Source: Candidatus Pelagibacter sp.
GTDB lineage: Bacteria > Pseudomonadota > Alphaproteobacteria > Pelagibacterales > Pelagibacteraceae
Reading direction: 5' to 3'
Assembly: GCA_028103285.1 (NCBI GenBank)
Contig: JAOHNF010000021.1
Span: forward strand, 1 to 7,495
Length of the DNA stretch: 7,495 bases
A program made the translations under genes and the position numbers. This document shows positions 1 through 7,367 of the stretch, in pieces (the stretch's first letter is position 1; each line of letters starts with the position of its first letter). A model generated the notes under the pieces. The model made no database searches. It was not told where the DNA came from and was given only the letters and a program-made list of their open reading frames with translations.

Positions 1-241
1 CTTTCATTTTTTTATAAGCTAATTTTAGAAGTGTTTGAGCTTGTTTTAAATTATTAAGATCTGCTTTTAATAAATAAACATCACTACCTAAATTTTCTAA
101 TTCTTTTTTCAGTTTTAAAGCACTTTCTTTTGATTTATTGTAATGAATAGCTATAGCTGTTTCATAGTCAGCTAAACTTTTTGCTATAGCAGCACCAATC
201 CTTGTAGCTCCACCTGTAATAACTATTTTTTTTCTTTTCAT
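1..241 (-). CDS. SDR-family oxidoreductase, pteridine-reductase-like, N-terminal part (cut by window edge)
   Basis: Eighty N-terminal residues of a short-chain dehydrogenase/reductase are visible; the gene continues past the left edge. The chain opens with a beta strand and the dinucleotide-binding turn TGGATRIG (residues 9-16), followed by AAIAKSLA and, at the end of beta-2, HYNKS (33-37). A TGGxxRIG turn plus HYxxS is typical of the pteridine reductase / FolM-like branch of the SDR family, which reduces pterins with NADPH, rather than the more usual TGxxxGIG. The acidic DLNN (61-64) fits the SDR 'D' that contacts adenine. The catalytic Ser-Tyr-Lys region lies outside the window, so substrate and activity cannot be judged. 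The start codon overlaps the uvrB stop as ATGA, so translation is probably coupled to uvrB and the two share a transcript. A purine run just upstream, inside the end of uvrB, could serve as a weak ribosome site. SDR membership is firm; the pteridine assignment is tentative. Confidence 0.85.
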   Translation of the reverse strand, partial: MKRKKIVITGGATRIGAAIAKSLADYETAIAIHYNKSKESALKLKKELENLGSDVYLLKADLNNLKQAQTLLKLAYKKMK

Positions 242-2391
242 TTTTTTCTTTTTTTATTTACTTTAGTTCCAGGCATTCCTAATGTTGATCTTCCTTTGGG
301 ATGTATTTTGCTTTTTAAATTATATTGGCTTAGCTTTGGATTTAAAGTTATCCCTAACTCACTTACTTCTAATTTTCTAATTTCATCTCGAATTCTAGCT
401 GCTTCCTCAAACTCTAAATCTTCCGCAGATTCCTTCATTTTTTTGTTTAATCCTTTCAAATGTTTTTTTAAATTTCCACCAACATTCGACTCTTTAGTAT
501 CTACATAATCTTTTTCATATACAGATTGTAAAATATCTCCGATATCTTTTTTAATTGATTCAGCTGTTATATTATTTTTTTTGTTATAATCTGACTGTAT
601 ATTTCTTCTACGATCTGTCTCTTTTAGAGCTTTATCAATACTTTTTGTTATTTTGTCAGCATATAGAATTACTTTACCATCTACATTTCTCGCTGCTCTT
701 CCAATAGTTTGAATCAATGAAGTTTCTGATCTCAAAAAACCTTCTTTATCGGCATCTAAAATGCCTACTAAACCACATTCTGGAATATCTAAACCTTCTC
801 TCAACAAGTTAATCCCAACTAAAATATCGAATACTCCTAGTCTTAAATCTCTTATAATTTCTATTCTTTCCAATGTGTCTATATCAGAATGCATGTATCT
901 AACTTTAAGACCGTTTTCATGAAGATACTCTGTTAGATCTTCAGCCATTTTTTTTGTCAGTGTTGTAGCTAGCACTCGATAACCTTTCTCAATAACTTGT
1001 GCCGCTTCATCCATGAGATCATCCACTTGTGTCTTTGCAGGTCTTATTTCCACTGGAGGATCTATTAGACCTGTAGGTCTTATGATTTGATCTATGTGTT
1101 TATTGTCAGTTTGTTTTAATTCCCAAGGACCTGGAGTAGCTGAAACAAATACAGTTTGTGTTCTCATCATATCCCATTCTTCAAACTTGAGTGGTCTGTT
1201 ATCCATACAAGAGGGAAGTCTAAAACCATATTCAGCTAATGTACTTTTCCGTGTACGATCACCTTTGTACATACCATTTAGTTGTGGAACCGTTACATGA
1301 CTTTCATCTACAAAAATAATTGCATTGTCGGGAAAATATTCAAATAAGGTTGGCGGAGGTTCACCAGCTTTTCTTCCTGATAAATATCTTGAATAATTTT
1401 CAATGCCATTACAAGTTCCTGTAGCTTCTATCATTTCAAGATCAAATTTTGTTCTTTCTCTTAATCTTTGTTCTTCTAGCAATTTGTTATCCGCACGATG
1501 TTTTTTTAATGTTTCTGCTAATTCTGATTTTATTTGTCTAATAGCCTGTTCCATTGTTGGCTTCGGGGTAATGTAATGACTGTTCGCATAAATTTTTATC
1601 GCAGAATAATCGTTAGTTTTCTCTCCTGTTAAAGGGTCAAATTCTTCAATTTTTTCTAATTTATTAAGATCGAAACTTATTCTCCAAGCCCTGTCCTCCA
1701 AGTGTGACGGAAAGATTTCTAAATTTTCTCCTCTTACCCTAAAAGTTCCTCTAAAAAAACTCTGATCATTTCTTTTATACTGAAGAGTTATAAAAGTTCT
1801 TATTAAATCATCTCTACTATATTCATTATTTTTTTTTAAGGTTATAGTCATTTTACTATACGCTTCAACTGACCCAAGTCCGTAAATACATGAAACACTA
1901 GCCACTATAATTACATCATCTCTTTCTAATAATGATCTAGTCGCAGAGTGCCTCATCCTATCAATATGCTCATTAATTGAAGCTTCCTTTTCTATATATG
2001 TGTCTGATCTTGGCACGTAAGCCTCTGGAGTATAATAGTCATAATAAGAAACAAAATATTCAACAGCGTTATCTGGAAAAAAACTTTTAAATTCCCCGTA
2101 AAGCTGTGCAGCCAAAGTTTTATTTGGAGCAAGAATTAGGGCAGGCCTATTAGTTTGTTCAATAACTTTTGCCATCGTAAATGTTTTACCTGAACCAGTT
2201 ACTCCAAGGAGAACTTGCTCATTTTTTTTATCTTTAAGATTTTTAGTTAGAGCTTTTATAGCCTCAGGTTGATCACCAGCTGGTTGAAAATTACTTTTTA
2301 TTTTAAATTTTATGCCACCCTCTAATTTAATTCTTGGAGAATTGTTAGTAGCCTCTAAATCTAGTATTTTTTCTTGATAAGTATTTTGCAT
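238..2391 (-). CDS. uvrB: UvrABC excinuclease subunit B (UvrB)
   Basis: UvrB receives damaged DNA from UvrA, checks the lesion by strand separation and recruits UvrC for dual incision in nucleotide excision repair. The 717-residue protein shows the whole family plan: [11 protein letters not shown] (35-45), Walker A GVTGSGKT (63-70), the aromatic beta-hairpin [15 protein letters not shown] (113-127) that inserts between DNA strands, Walker B/DESH (362-365), SATPG (417-421), the helicase motif V/VI region [13 protein letters not shown] (526-538) and QTIGRAARN (561-569). A C-terminal UVR domain (about 641-676, with [16 protein letters not shown] at 660-675) binds UvrC or UvrA. It is longer than E. 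coli UvrB (673 aa): about 25 extra residues lie before the conserved FKIKSNF block and a basic tail follows the UVR domain; both are common in alphaproteobacteria. No other Met lies between residue 1 and the conserved core, which supports this start. No Shine-Dalgarno sequence is seen. A promoter is proposed just upstream; no alphaproteobacterial SOS box (GTTC-N7-GTTC) is visible there. Confidence 0.98.
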   Translation of the reverse strand: MQNTYQEKILDLEATNNSPRIKLEGGIKFKIKSNFQPAGDQPEAIKALTKNLKDKKNEQVLLGVTGSGKTFTMAKVIEQTNRPALILAPNKTLAAQLYGEFKSFFPDNAVEYFVSYYDYYTPEAYVPRSDTYIEKEASINEHIDRMRHSATRSLLERDDVIIVASVSCIYGLGSVEAYSKMTITLKKNNEYSRDDLIRTFITLQYKRNDQSFFRGTFRVRGENLEIFPSHLEDRAWRISFDLNKLEKIEEFDPLTGEKTNDYSAIKIYANSHYITPKPTMEQAIRQIKSELAETLKKHRADNKLLEEQRLRERTKFDLEMIEATGTCNGIENYSRYLSGRKAGEPPPTLFEYFPDNAIIFVDESHVTVPQLNGMYKGDRTRKSTLAEYGFRLPSCMDNRPLKFEEWDMMRTQTVFVSATPGPWELKQTDNKHIDQIIRPTGLIDPPVEIRPAKTQVDDLMDEAAQVIEKGYRVLATTLTKKMAEDLTEYLHENGLKVRYMHSDIDTLERIEIIRDLRLGVFDILVGINLLREGLDIPECGLVGILDADKEGFLRSETSLIQTIGRAARNVDGKVILYADKITKSIDKALKETDRRRNIQSDYNKKNNITAESIKKDIGDILQSVYEKDYVDTKESNVGGNLKKHLKGLNKKMKESAEDLEFEEAARIRDEIRKLEVSELGITLNPKLSQYNLKSKIHPKGRSTLGMPGTKVNKKRKK

Positions 2392-2419
2392 TATGTGTTA
2401 TTAATATTTAAAAAAAAAC

Positions 2420-2449
2420 ATTATAAAATTCAATGAGCATAGTTTCCAA
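2420..2449 (-). promoter_or_regulatory. Putative sigma70-type promoter for uvrB
   Basis: On the minus strand a perfect -10 hexamer TATAAT (2425-2420) is preceded, after an 18-bp spacer, by TTGGAA (2449-2444), which matches the TTGACA consensus at 4 of 6 positions. Transcription would start near 2413, leaving a leader of about 20 nt before the uvrB ATG at 2391. The -35 box and spacer lie inside the first codons of the divergent aminotransferase gene, so polymerase bound here would cover that gene's start codon. In AT-rich DNA chance -10 matches are common; the spacing and position raise confidence, but this is an inference. Confidence 0.45.
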
Positions 2450-3632
2450 CAGTTTAAAACGTATAAAACCGTCGCCTACAATAGCCGTTACTCAAAAAGC
2501 AAGAGAATTAAAGGCATCTGGCAAGGATATAATTAGTCTTGGAGCTGGAGAACCTGATTTTGACACTCCAGACAACATTAAGCAAGCAGCCATAAAAGCC
2601 ATTAAAGATGGAGACACAAAATACACTGCGGTAGATGGAACACCTGCTTTAAAAAATGCGATTGTTGGAAAATTTAAAAGAGAAAATAATTTAGAATATC
2701 AAATTGATCAAATAACAGTTGGAGCTGGAGGTAAGCACGTAATCTATAATGCTATGATGGCAACTCTGAATGAAGGAGACGAAGTCATCGTGCCAGCTCC
2801 TTACTGGGTGTCTTATCCCGATATGGTTTTATTGGCTGGTGGAAATCCAGTTATTTTAGAATGTGATGAAAAACAAGGATTTAAAATTAATCCGTCGGAA
2901 TTAGAAAAATCTATAACTAAAAAAACAAAATGGATTATATTAAATTCACCATCAAATCCTACTGGTGCTTGTTATTCTGAAAAAGATATAAGAGAAATTG
3001 CCAAAATTTTAGAGAAGCATTCTCATGTTTATATTTTAAGTGATGATATTTATGAACATGTAATTTATAAAGGTTTTAAATTCTTTACAATTGCACAGAT
3101 TGATAGTTTAAAAGATAGAGTGCTTACAATGAATGGAATTAGTAAAGCATATTCAATGACTGGATGGAGAATTGGATATGCAGCGGGCCCAAAAGAAATT
3201 ATTAAAGCAATTGCAAAAATTCAATCACAATCAACAACTAATCCATCATCAATAAGTCAAGCAGCTGCAGTTGAGGCATTGAATGGAACTCAAGATTTTA
3301 TTAAAGAAAGAGCTATCTCCTTTCAAGAAAGAAGAGACTTTGTTGTTAAAGCATTAAATGAAATAGATGGAATAGAATGTTTAAACCCTGATGGTGCATT
3401 TTATGTTTTCCCAAGCTGCAAAGGTTTACTGAGAAAAAAAGATCCTAATGGCAATGTATTAAAAACAGATACTGATTTTGTGCAATCTTTATTAGAAAAT
3501 AGTGGTATCTCAGTCGTTCAAGGTTCTGCTTTTGGTTTAGAAGGTTTTTTTAGAATTTCTTACGCTACCTCAATGGAAAATTTAAAAAAGGCAATGGAAA
3601 GAATAAAATTTTTTTGCTGTTCTTTAGATTAA
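2433..3632 (+). CDS. aatA: Class I PLP-dependent aminotransferase, aspartate (possibly aspartate/prephenate) type
   Basis: This is a fold-type I aminotransferase of 399 residues, the usual length, transferring the amino group of aspartate (and perhaps glutamate) through pyridoxal phosphate in the cytosol. Visible landmarks: SLGAGEPDFDTP (35-46), the cofactor-loop region GAGGKH (97-102), PYWVSYP with the ring-stacking Trp125 (123-129), NSPSNPTG with Asn175 (171-178), SDDIYE with Asp204 and Tyr207 (203-208), SKAYSMTGWRIGY with Schiff-base Lys238 and Arg246, and FFRISYATS with the alpha-carboxylate-binding Arg374. All catalytic and binding residues are present. The sequence resembles the rhizobial/Thermus-like AspAT group, some members of which also transaminate prephenate to arogenate; that second activity cannot be decided from the sequence alone. 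The gene stands alone on its strand, divergent from uvrB (41-bp gap) and convergent with the exporter gene (28-bp gap). It has no clear Shine-Dalgarno sequence; an A/T-rich TATAAA lies only 5 nt before the ATG. The symbol is by family resemblance. Confidence 0.93.
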   Translation: MSIVSNSLKRIKPSPTIAVTQKARELKASGKDIISLGAGEPDFDTPDNIKQAAIKAIKDGDTKYTAVDGTPALKNAIVGKFKRENNLEYQIDQITVGAGGKHVIYNAMMATLNEGDEVIVPAPYWVSYPDMVLLAGGNPVILECDEKQGFKINPSELEKSITKKTKWIILNSPSNPTGACYSEKDIREIAKILEKHSHVYILSDDIYEHVIYKGFKFFTIAQIDSLKDRVLTMNGISKAYSMTGWRIGYAAGPKEIIKAIAKIQSQSTTNPSSISQAAAVEALNGTQDFIKERAISFQERRDFVVKALNEIDGIECLNPDGAFYVFPSCKGLLRKKDPNGNVLKTDTDFVQSLLENSGISVVQGSAFGLEGFFRISYATSMENLKKAMERIKFFCCSLD

Positions 3633-3660
3633 TTAAATATTAATAACTGAAGTTAAAGTG

Positions 3661-5430
3661 TTAGTTGGGCTTTTGTTTCCCCCACATCTCAAAATACCTG
3701 CCTTTTTTTTGTAGAAGACTTTCATGAGTTCCTTGTTCAATAATAGCACCTTTATCAAGAACAATAATATTGTCTGCATTAGCAGCTGTAGAAAGACGAT
3801 GTGCAATTATTAAAGTTGTTTTACCCACTGAAATATTTTCAAGATTTTTTTGTATTTCTTTTTCAGTGCTAGTATCTAATGCCGATGTAGCTTCATCAAA
3901 GAAAAATATCTTAGGATTTTTTAAGATAGTTCTAGCAATAGCCACTCTTTGTTTTTCTCCACCAGACAATTTTAAGCCTCTTTCACCTACAATAGTTTTA
4001 TAACCATCTGGCAAAGAACTTATAAAATTATGAATATCTGCATTTTTAGCAGCGTTAATGACTTCTTCTTTAGAGGATGAAGCATTTCCGTAAGCAATGT
4101 TATAATAAATTGAGTCATTAAATAAAACTGTATCTTGCGGCACTACACCAATAATTTTTCTTAGTGAATTTTGAGAAATATTATTTATATTAGTGTTATT
4201 AATATAAATATTTCCTTCTTTAGGATCATAAAATTTAAATAATAGTCTACTTATTGTTGATTTACCTGCACCGGTCGGTCCAACAATTGCTACTTTTTTT
4301 CCATTAGGAACAGTAAATGAGACATCTTTAATTATAGTTCTTCTTACATCGTAATCAAAACTAACCTTATCAAATCTAATTTCAGTATCATTACTTGTAA
4401 TTAGCGCTTTAAGACTCTCATTTTTTGGCGGAGAAATTTCTAATAAACTAAACATATTTTCCATATCTGTTAATGATTGCCTTATTTCTCTATAAACTGA
4501 TCCAAGCCAGTTTAACGGTTGATATAATTGAAGCATGTAGGCATTAATCACAACAAATCCGCCAATATCAATATCTCCACTTTTAATACCGTAAACTGAC
4601 ATCACTAGCATAATTGTAATCCCAATCATTATAATAAATGTTTGAGCTATATTTAACATTGATAGAGTATGCCTACTTTGATTTGCAGCTAACTCATATT
4701 CTTCTAATGATTGATCAAGTCTCGAGGCCTCGAAATTTTCGTTATTAAAGTATTTAACTGTTTCAAAGTTCAATAAACTATCAATCATTTTTGTACTTAC
4801 GTCATTATCGGCCTTATTCATTCTTTTTCTAAATACATTTCTCCATTCAGTAATTACAAAAGTTAAATAAGAATAAAGGCCAATTGTTAAGAGAGTTATA
4901 ACGGCATACCATGGGCCATATAAATAAAATAAGATTCCTGAGACTAAAAATACCTCAAAAAAAGTAGGCACAATATTAAATAAAACATATCTTAAGAGAA
5001 AATCTATTCCCTTAGTGCCCCTATCAATATATTTAGCTAGTCCACCTGTTTGTCTATTTAAATGAAATTGTAGTGAGAGACTGTGAAGATGTTCAAACAT
5101 GGTCAAAGATATTTGCCTAATCGAATGTTGAGAAACTTTTGAGAACAAAGCATCTCTGATCTCAACAAATGATAAAGCAATAATTTTTGTAAGACCATAA
5201 CCAATTACCAAAACAATAGGCACCAACATGAATAGATTGATACCTGAGCTCAATTCTGTAAGTGAGTTTACTGCGCTACCTAAAACTAGAGGAGTACTAA
5301 CACTTGCTATTTTTGCCAGAACTAAAGCAATGACTGCAAAACTTACCCTAGTCTTTAAATCTTTTCTTCTTTCTGGCCACAAGAATGGAAGTAATAATTT
5401 AAAAGTCTTAACATATTTGTATTGATTCAT
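3661..5430 (-). CDS. Atm1/HMT1-type ABC exporter, fused permease and ATPase
   Basis: This 589-residue half-transporter should act as a homodimer in the inner membrane. Family members (mitochondrial Atm1/ABCB7, Novosphingobium Atm1) export glutathione-linked sulfur, Fe-S precursors or metal-glutathione adducts. The membrane domain covers about residues 1-330, with six hydrophobic segments near 28-52, 66-88, 145-168, 172-195, 258-280 and 288-306. The family-specific stretch LGSVYREIRQSLTDMENMF (309-327), with KYFNNENFE (226-234) and YELAANQSR (245-253), points to Atm1 rather than MsbA. The nucleotide-binding domain has Walker A GPTGAGKS (384-391), Q-loop Gln432, signature LSGGEKQR (488-495), Walker B IFFFDE with catalytic Glu513, D-loop SALD (516-519) and switch His544, so the ATPase should be active. 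It lies 63 bp downstream of trxB on the same strand and is probably co-transcribed; both concern thiol chemistry. No clear ribosome site is seen. Substrate assignment is family inference; a general lipid or drug exporter is the main alternative. Confidence 0.92.
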   Translation of the reverse strand: MNQYKYVKTFKLLLPFLWPERRKDLKTRVSFAVIALVLAKIASVSTPLVLGSAVNSLTELSSGINLFMLVPIVLVIGYGLTKIIALSFVEIRDALFSKVSQHSIRQISLTMFEHLHSLSLQFHLNRQTGGLAKYIDRGTKGIDFLLRYVLFNIVPTFFEVFLVSGILFYLYGPWYAVITLLTIGLYSYLTFVITEWRNVFRKRMNKADNDVSTKMIDSLLNFETVKYFNNENFEASRLDQSLEEYELAANQSRHTLSMLNIAQTFIIMIGITIMLVMSVYGIKSGDIDIGGFVVINAYMLQLYQPLNWLGSVYREIRQSLTDMENMFSLLEISPPKNESLKALITSNDTEIRFDKVSFDYDVRRTIIKDVSFTVPNGKKVAIVGPTGAGKSTISRLLFKFYDPKEGNIYINNTNINNISQNSLRKIIGVVPQDTVLFNDSIYYNIAYGNASSSKEEVINAAKNADIHNFISSLPDGYKTIVGERGLKLSGGEKQRVAIARTILKNPKIFFFDEATSALDTSTEKEIQKNLENISVGKTTLIIAHRLSTAANADNIIVLDKGAIIEQGTHESLLQKKGRYFEMWGKQKPN

Positions 5431-5441
5431 TTATATTACTT

Positions 5442-5470
5442 AAGCTACTTTATCAGTAACAGAAGCTACT
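5442..5470. repeat. Pair of AAGCTACT direct repeats between trxB and the exporter gene
   Basis: The 63-bp gap between the trxB stop and the exporter start contains two identical 8-bp copies of AAGCTACT (5442-5449 and 5463-5470), 21 bp apart start to start, about two helical turns. An inverted pair, GTAACA (5456-5461) and TGTTAC (5480-5485), overlaps the second copy. The spacing would suit a dimeric or tandem regulator site or a weak RNA structure, but the elements are short and may be chance. No U-tract-backed terminator is evident in this gap on the minus strand. Confidence 0.3.
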
Positions 5471-5493
5471 AAAAAGATTTGTTACCTTTCTAA

Positions 5494-6441
5494 TTATTTT
5501 GAAGATAAATATTTTTCTGCTTCAAGGGCTGACATACATCCCATACCAGCAGCTGTTACAGCCTGTCTAAATATTTTATCTTTTACATCTCCCGCAGCAA
5601 ACACGCCTGGTATATTGGTTTCAGTGCAATCTGGTTTAGTAATTAAATAACCTTCTTTATCCATTTCCAATTGATTTTTAAATAAAGTAGTTGCAGGATC
5701 ATGTCCAATTGCAATAAAAAGTCCATCCAATTTTAATTCTGTAATATTATCTGTTTTTAAATTTTTAATTTTAATAGCATTAACAACTTTTGGCTCAGTA
5801 GTTCCAACAACCTCATCAACAGCACTATCCCAAATAATTTCAATCTTTTTATTTGCTTTTAATTTTGCTTGAAGCATTTTTTCAGCTCTTAATTCATTTC
5901 TTCTGTGAATCAGATATACTTTAGATGCAAATTTTGTAAGAAACATTGCTTCTTCAACTGCAGCATTACCACCACCAACAACAGCAACTTTTTTTTCTTT
6001 AAAAAAGAATCCATCACATGTTGCACATGCAGAAACACCAAATCCCCTAAATTCTTGTTCTGATTTTAAATTTAGCCATCTTGCTTGAGCACCAGTAGAA
6101 ATAATAAAACTATCAGCAGTGTAGACTTGACCACTGTCTCCCTTAGCTTCAAATGGTTTTTTAGATAGATCAACCTTATTAATATGATCTTGTATCATCT
6201 CAGTACCAACAGCTTCTGCTTGACCCTTCATTTCATCCATTAACCATGGACCTTGCACTACTTTTGAGTAGCCAGGGAAATTTTCTACATCAGTAGTTGT
6301 AGTTAATTGGCCACCTGGTTGTGAGCCATGAACAAGAATTGGTTTAAGCATAGCTCTAGCTGCATAAATTGCCGCTGTGTAGCCTGCAGGACCAGATCCA
6401 AGTATTAACACTTTTGTATGTTTAGTTGATTTATTATTCAT
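5494..6441 (-). CDS. trxB: Thioredoxin-disulfide reductase
   Basis: TrxB is an FAD flavoenzyme that passes electrons from NADPH to thioredoxin in the cytosol, supplying ribonucleotide reductase, peroxiredoxins and other thiol systems. The 315-residue chain has the low-molecular-weight plan: N-terminal FAD motif LGSGPAG (14-20), GGQLTTTTDVENFPG (43-57), an inserted NADPH domain with VGGGNAAVEEA (155-165) and the NADPH-phosphate-binding HRR (179-181), the redox-active CATC (Cys139, Cys142), and the closing FAD-binding FAAGDVKD (281-288) with RQAVTAAGMGC (292-302). Every key residue is intact and the length is normal. The CATC plus HRR pattern separates it from ferredoxin/flavodoxin-type NADP reductases of the same fold, which lack the cysteines. 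It is first in a likely two-gene unit with the Atm1-type exporter and is divergent from the ELM1-family gene, with only 24 bp between start codons. The start Met lies about nine residues before the conserved VLILGSG, as usual. Confidence 0.97.
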   Translation of the reverse strand: MNNKSTKHTKVLILGSGPAGYTAAIYAARAMLKPILVHGSQPGGQLTTTTDVENFPGYSKVVQGPWLMDEMKGQAEAVGTEMIQDHINKVDLSKKPFEAKGDSGQVYTADSFIISTGAQARWLNLKSEQEFRGFGVSACATCDGFFFKEKKVAVVGGGNAAVEEAMFLTKFASKVYLIHRRNELRAEKMLQAKLKANKKIEIIWDSAVDEVVGTTEPKVVNAIKIKNLKTDNITELKLDGLFIAIGHDPATTLFKNQLEMDKEGYLITKPDCTETNIPGVFAAGDVKDKIFRQAVTAAGMGCMSALEAEKYLSSK

Positions 6442-6465
6442 CTCAATGAATATATATAGGAACTA
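6442..6465. promoter_or_regulatory. Divergent start region of trxB and the ELM1-family gene, with a self-complementary TATATATA
   Basis: Only 24 bp separate the two divergent start codons. They hold TATATATA (6451-6458), which reads the same on both strands and could serve as a -10 element in either direction. No good -35 match was found at the usual distance on either strand, and either transcript would be almost leaderless. Any promoter must therefore extend into the opposing gene. The assignment is weak. Confidence 0.25.
6458..6462 (+). promoter_or_regulatory. Probable ribosome binding site of the ELM1-family gene
   Basis: AGGAA sits three bases before the ATG at 6466. The spacing is tight, but this is the only recognisable Shine-Dalgarno-like sequence before a gene start in the window, and it supports the choice of this ATG. 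Confidence 0.45.
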
Positions 6466-7251
6466 ATGTTAGAATTAAAAGCAATTCTTTTAACGCAAGG
6501 TATGCACGGAATGGTAAGCCAAGCTGAAGGTTTAGCTAGGGCTTTAGGCCTAAGTTTTAAACACCAGACAGTAAAGCTAAAACCTTTTTGGAATTTAATA
6601 CCTCCTAAATTCAGCCCAATATCAGAAAACTTAATAAAAGATAAGTTTGTTTGCGATAGTAAAATTATAATTTCTTGTGGTAGAAAAAGTGTTATTCCTT
6701 CAATAGCACTTAAAAAAAGATTAGGCAAAGAAATCTTCACTATACATATTCAAAATCCAAAAGTTTCTTTCAAACACTTTGATTTAATAATTAGTCCAGA
6801 GCACGACAACATAAAAGGGAATAATATAATAACAACAATCGGAGCTATTCATTACCTTACAAAGAAAGAAATAAGAAAAAATTTAAATTATCTAGGATTA
6901 GAAAAAGAAAAAAAGAAACTAGTAGCTTTTATTATTGGAGGTCCAAATAAATATTATTCCTATTCGGAACAAGCAATTCACCAAACTTTCAATAAAATAA
7001 AAACATTATTTACATCAGATAAATATAGAATTATTATAATTCCATCCTACAGGACCCCAACAAAAGTAATCAAGAAAGCATACGATACTTTTAATTTTAA
7101 TCACCACGTAGTAAAAGAAGTCGATAAGAGAGCATATTTATCAGCTTTAGCAATTTCAGATCATATAGTTGTTACGTGCGACTCTACCTCCATGATATCA
7201 GAAGCCGCTATAACAGGAAAACCAGTTTATATAAAAAATTATATGATTTAG
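6466..7251 (+). CDS. ELM1-family protein (DUF1022, putative GT-B-like glycosyltransferase), C-terminus lost by frameshift
   Basis: The 261-residue frame belongs to the family named after plant mitochondrial fission factor ELM1 and widespread in alphaproteobacteria, where it is now often called a putative glycosyltransferase; its reaction is unproven. Visible family features: an N-terminal GMHGMVSQAEGLARAL (12-27), ISCGRKSVIPSIALKK (69-84) with the conserved Cys-Gly-Arg, HIQNPKV (94-100), FDLIISPEHD (105-114), IIGGPN (156-161) opening the second Rossmann-like half, and VTCDSTSMISEAAITGKPVY (236-255). After KPVYI the frame reads five unrelated residues and stops, while the expected tail continues in the -1 frame to 7367. 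The core through the putative nucleotide-sugar-binding region is present, but about 40 C-terminal residues are displaced and a short stretch may be deleted, so the product may be inactive. It is the first gene of a plus-strand unit with the downstream partial gene and is divergent from trxB. Family assignment is confident; integrity is doubtful. Confidence 0.85.
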   Translation: MLELKAILLTQGMHGMVSQAEGLARALGLSFKHQTVKLKPFWNLIPPKFSPISENLIKDKFVCDSKIIISCGRKSVIPSIALKKRLGKEIFTIHIQNPKVSFKHFDLIISPEHDNIKGNNIITTIGAIHYLTKKEIRKNLNYLGLEKEKKKLVAFIIGGPNKYYSYSEQAIHQTFNKIKTLFTSDKYRIIIIPSYRTPTKVIKKAYDTFNFNHHVVKEVDKRAYLSALAISDHIVVTCDSTSMISEAAITGKPVYIKNYMI

Positions 7252-7367
7252 GTATAACAAAAGAATTAGAAAATAATGTTGATTCTTGGAGCTATGAAAA
7301 TTTAAACGAAGTTGATAGAATAGCCCCATTAATAAAATCAAAAATGAAATCAAATGGAATTATTTAA
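7233..7367 (+). pseudogene. Displaced C-terminal part of the ELM1-family gene (-1 frame)
   Basis: From 7233 the -1 frame reads KKLYDLGITKELENN, then VDSWSYENLNEVDRIAPLIK, and ends at TAA 7365-7367. The block with W-x-Y followed by LNE-x-x-RIA resembles the closing segment of ELM1-family proteins, so this is the missing tail of the upstream gene, not an independent gene. The only in-frame ATG upstream (7176) lies inside the upstream gene, and the residues it adds there are a shadow. The switch point coincides with six A's (7233-7238). Confidence 0.7.

Noticed and set aside
296..508. Plus-strand open frame inside uvrB (similar ones at 1094-1300, 3770-4003 and 5228-5425)
   Set aside because: Each is antisense to a strongly conserved gene (uvrB or the exporter) and has no recognisable domain.
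238..2391. uvrB N-terminal extension as a mis-annotated start
   Set aside because: No alternative Met lies between residue 1 and the conserved core, and similar extensions are usual in alphaproteobacterial UvrB, so the long start was kept.
2422..2427. TATAAA as a plus-strand -10 box for the aminotransferase gene
   Set aside because: It lies five bases before the ATG with no adequate -35 at the right distance, and it overlaps the stronger minus-strand TATAAT; AT-rich sequence produces such matches by chance.
3633..3660. Possible bidirectional terminator in the 28-bp convergent gap, with TAACTGAAGTTA at 3644-3655
   Set aside because: The stem is only four A/T-rich pairs with a TGAA loop and has no adjacent T-run in either direction, too weak to call a terminator.
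5456..5485. GTAACA/TGTTAC inverted pair as a terminator or riboswitch stem after trxB
   Set aside because: Six base pairs around an 18-base loop and no terminal U-run on the minus strand; retained only as part of the repeat note.
6438..6740. Minus-strand 100-residue open frame opposite the ELM1-family gene
   Set aside because: It lies antisense to a well-recognised coding region, shows no family resemblance and reads as low-complexity hydrophobic sequence; treated as a shadow frame.
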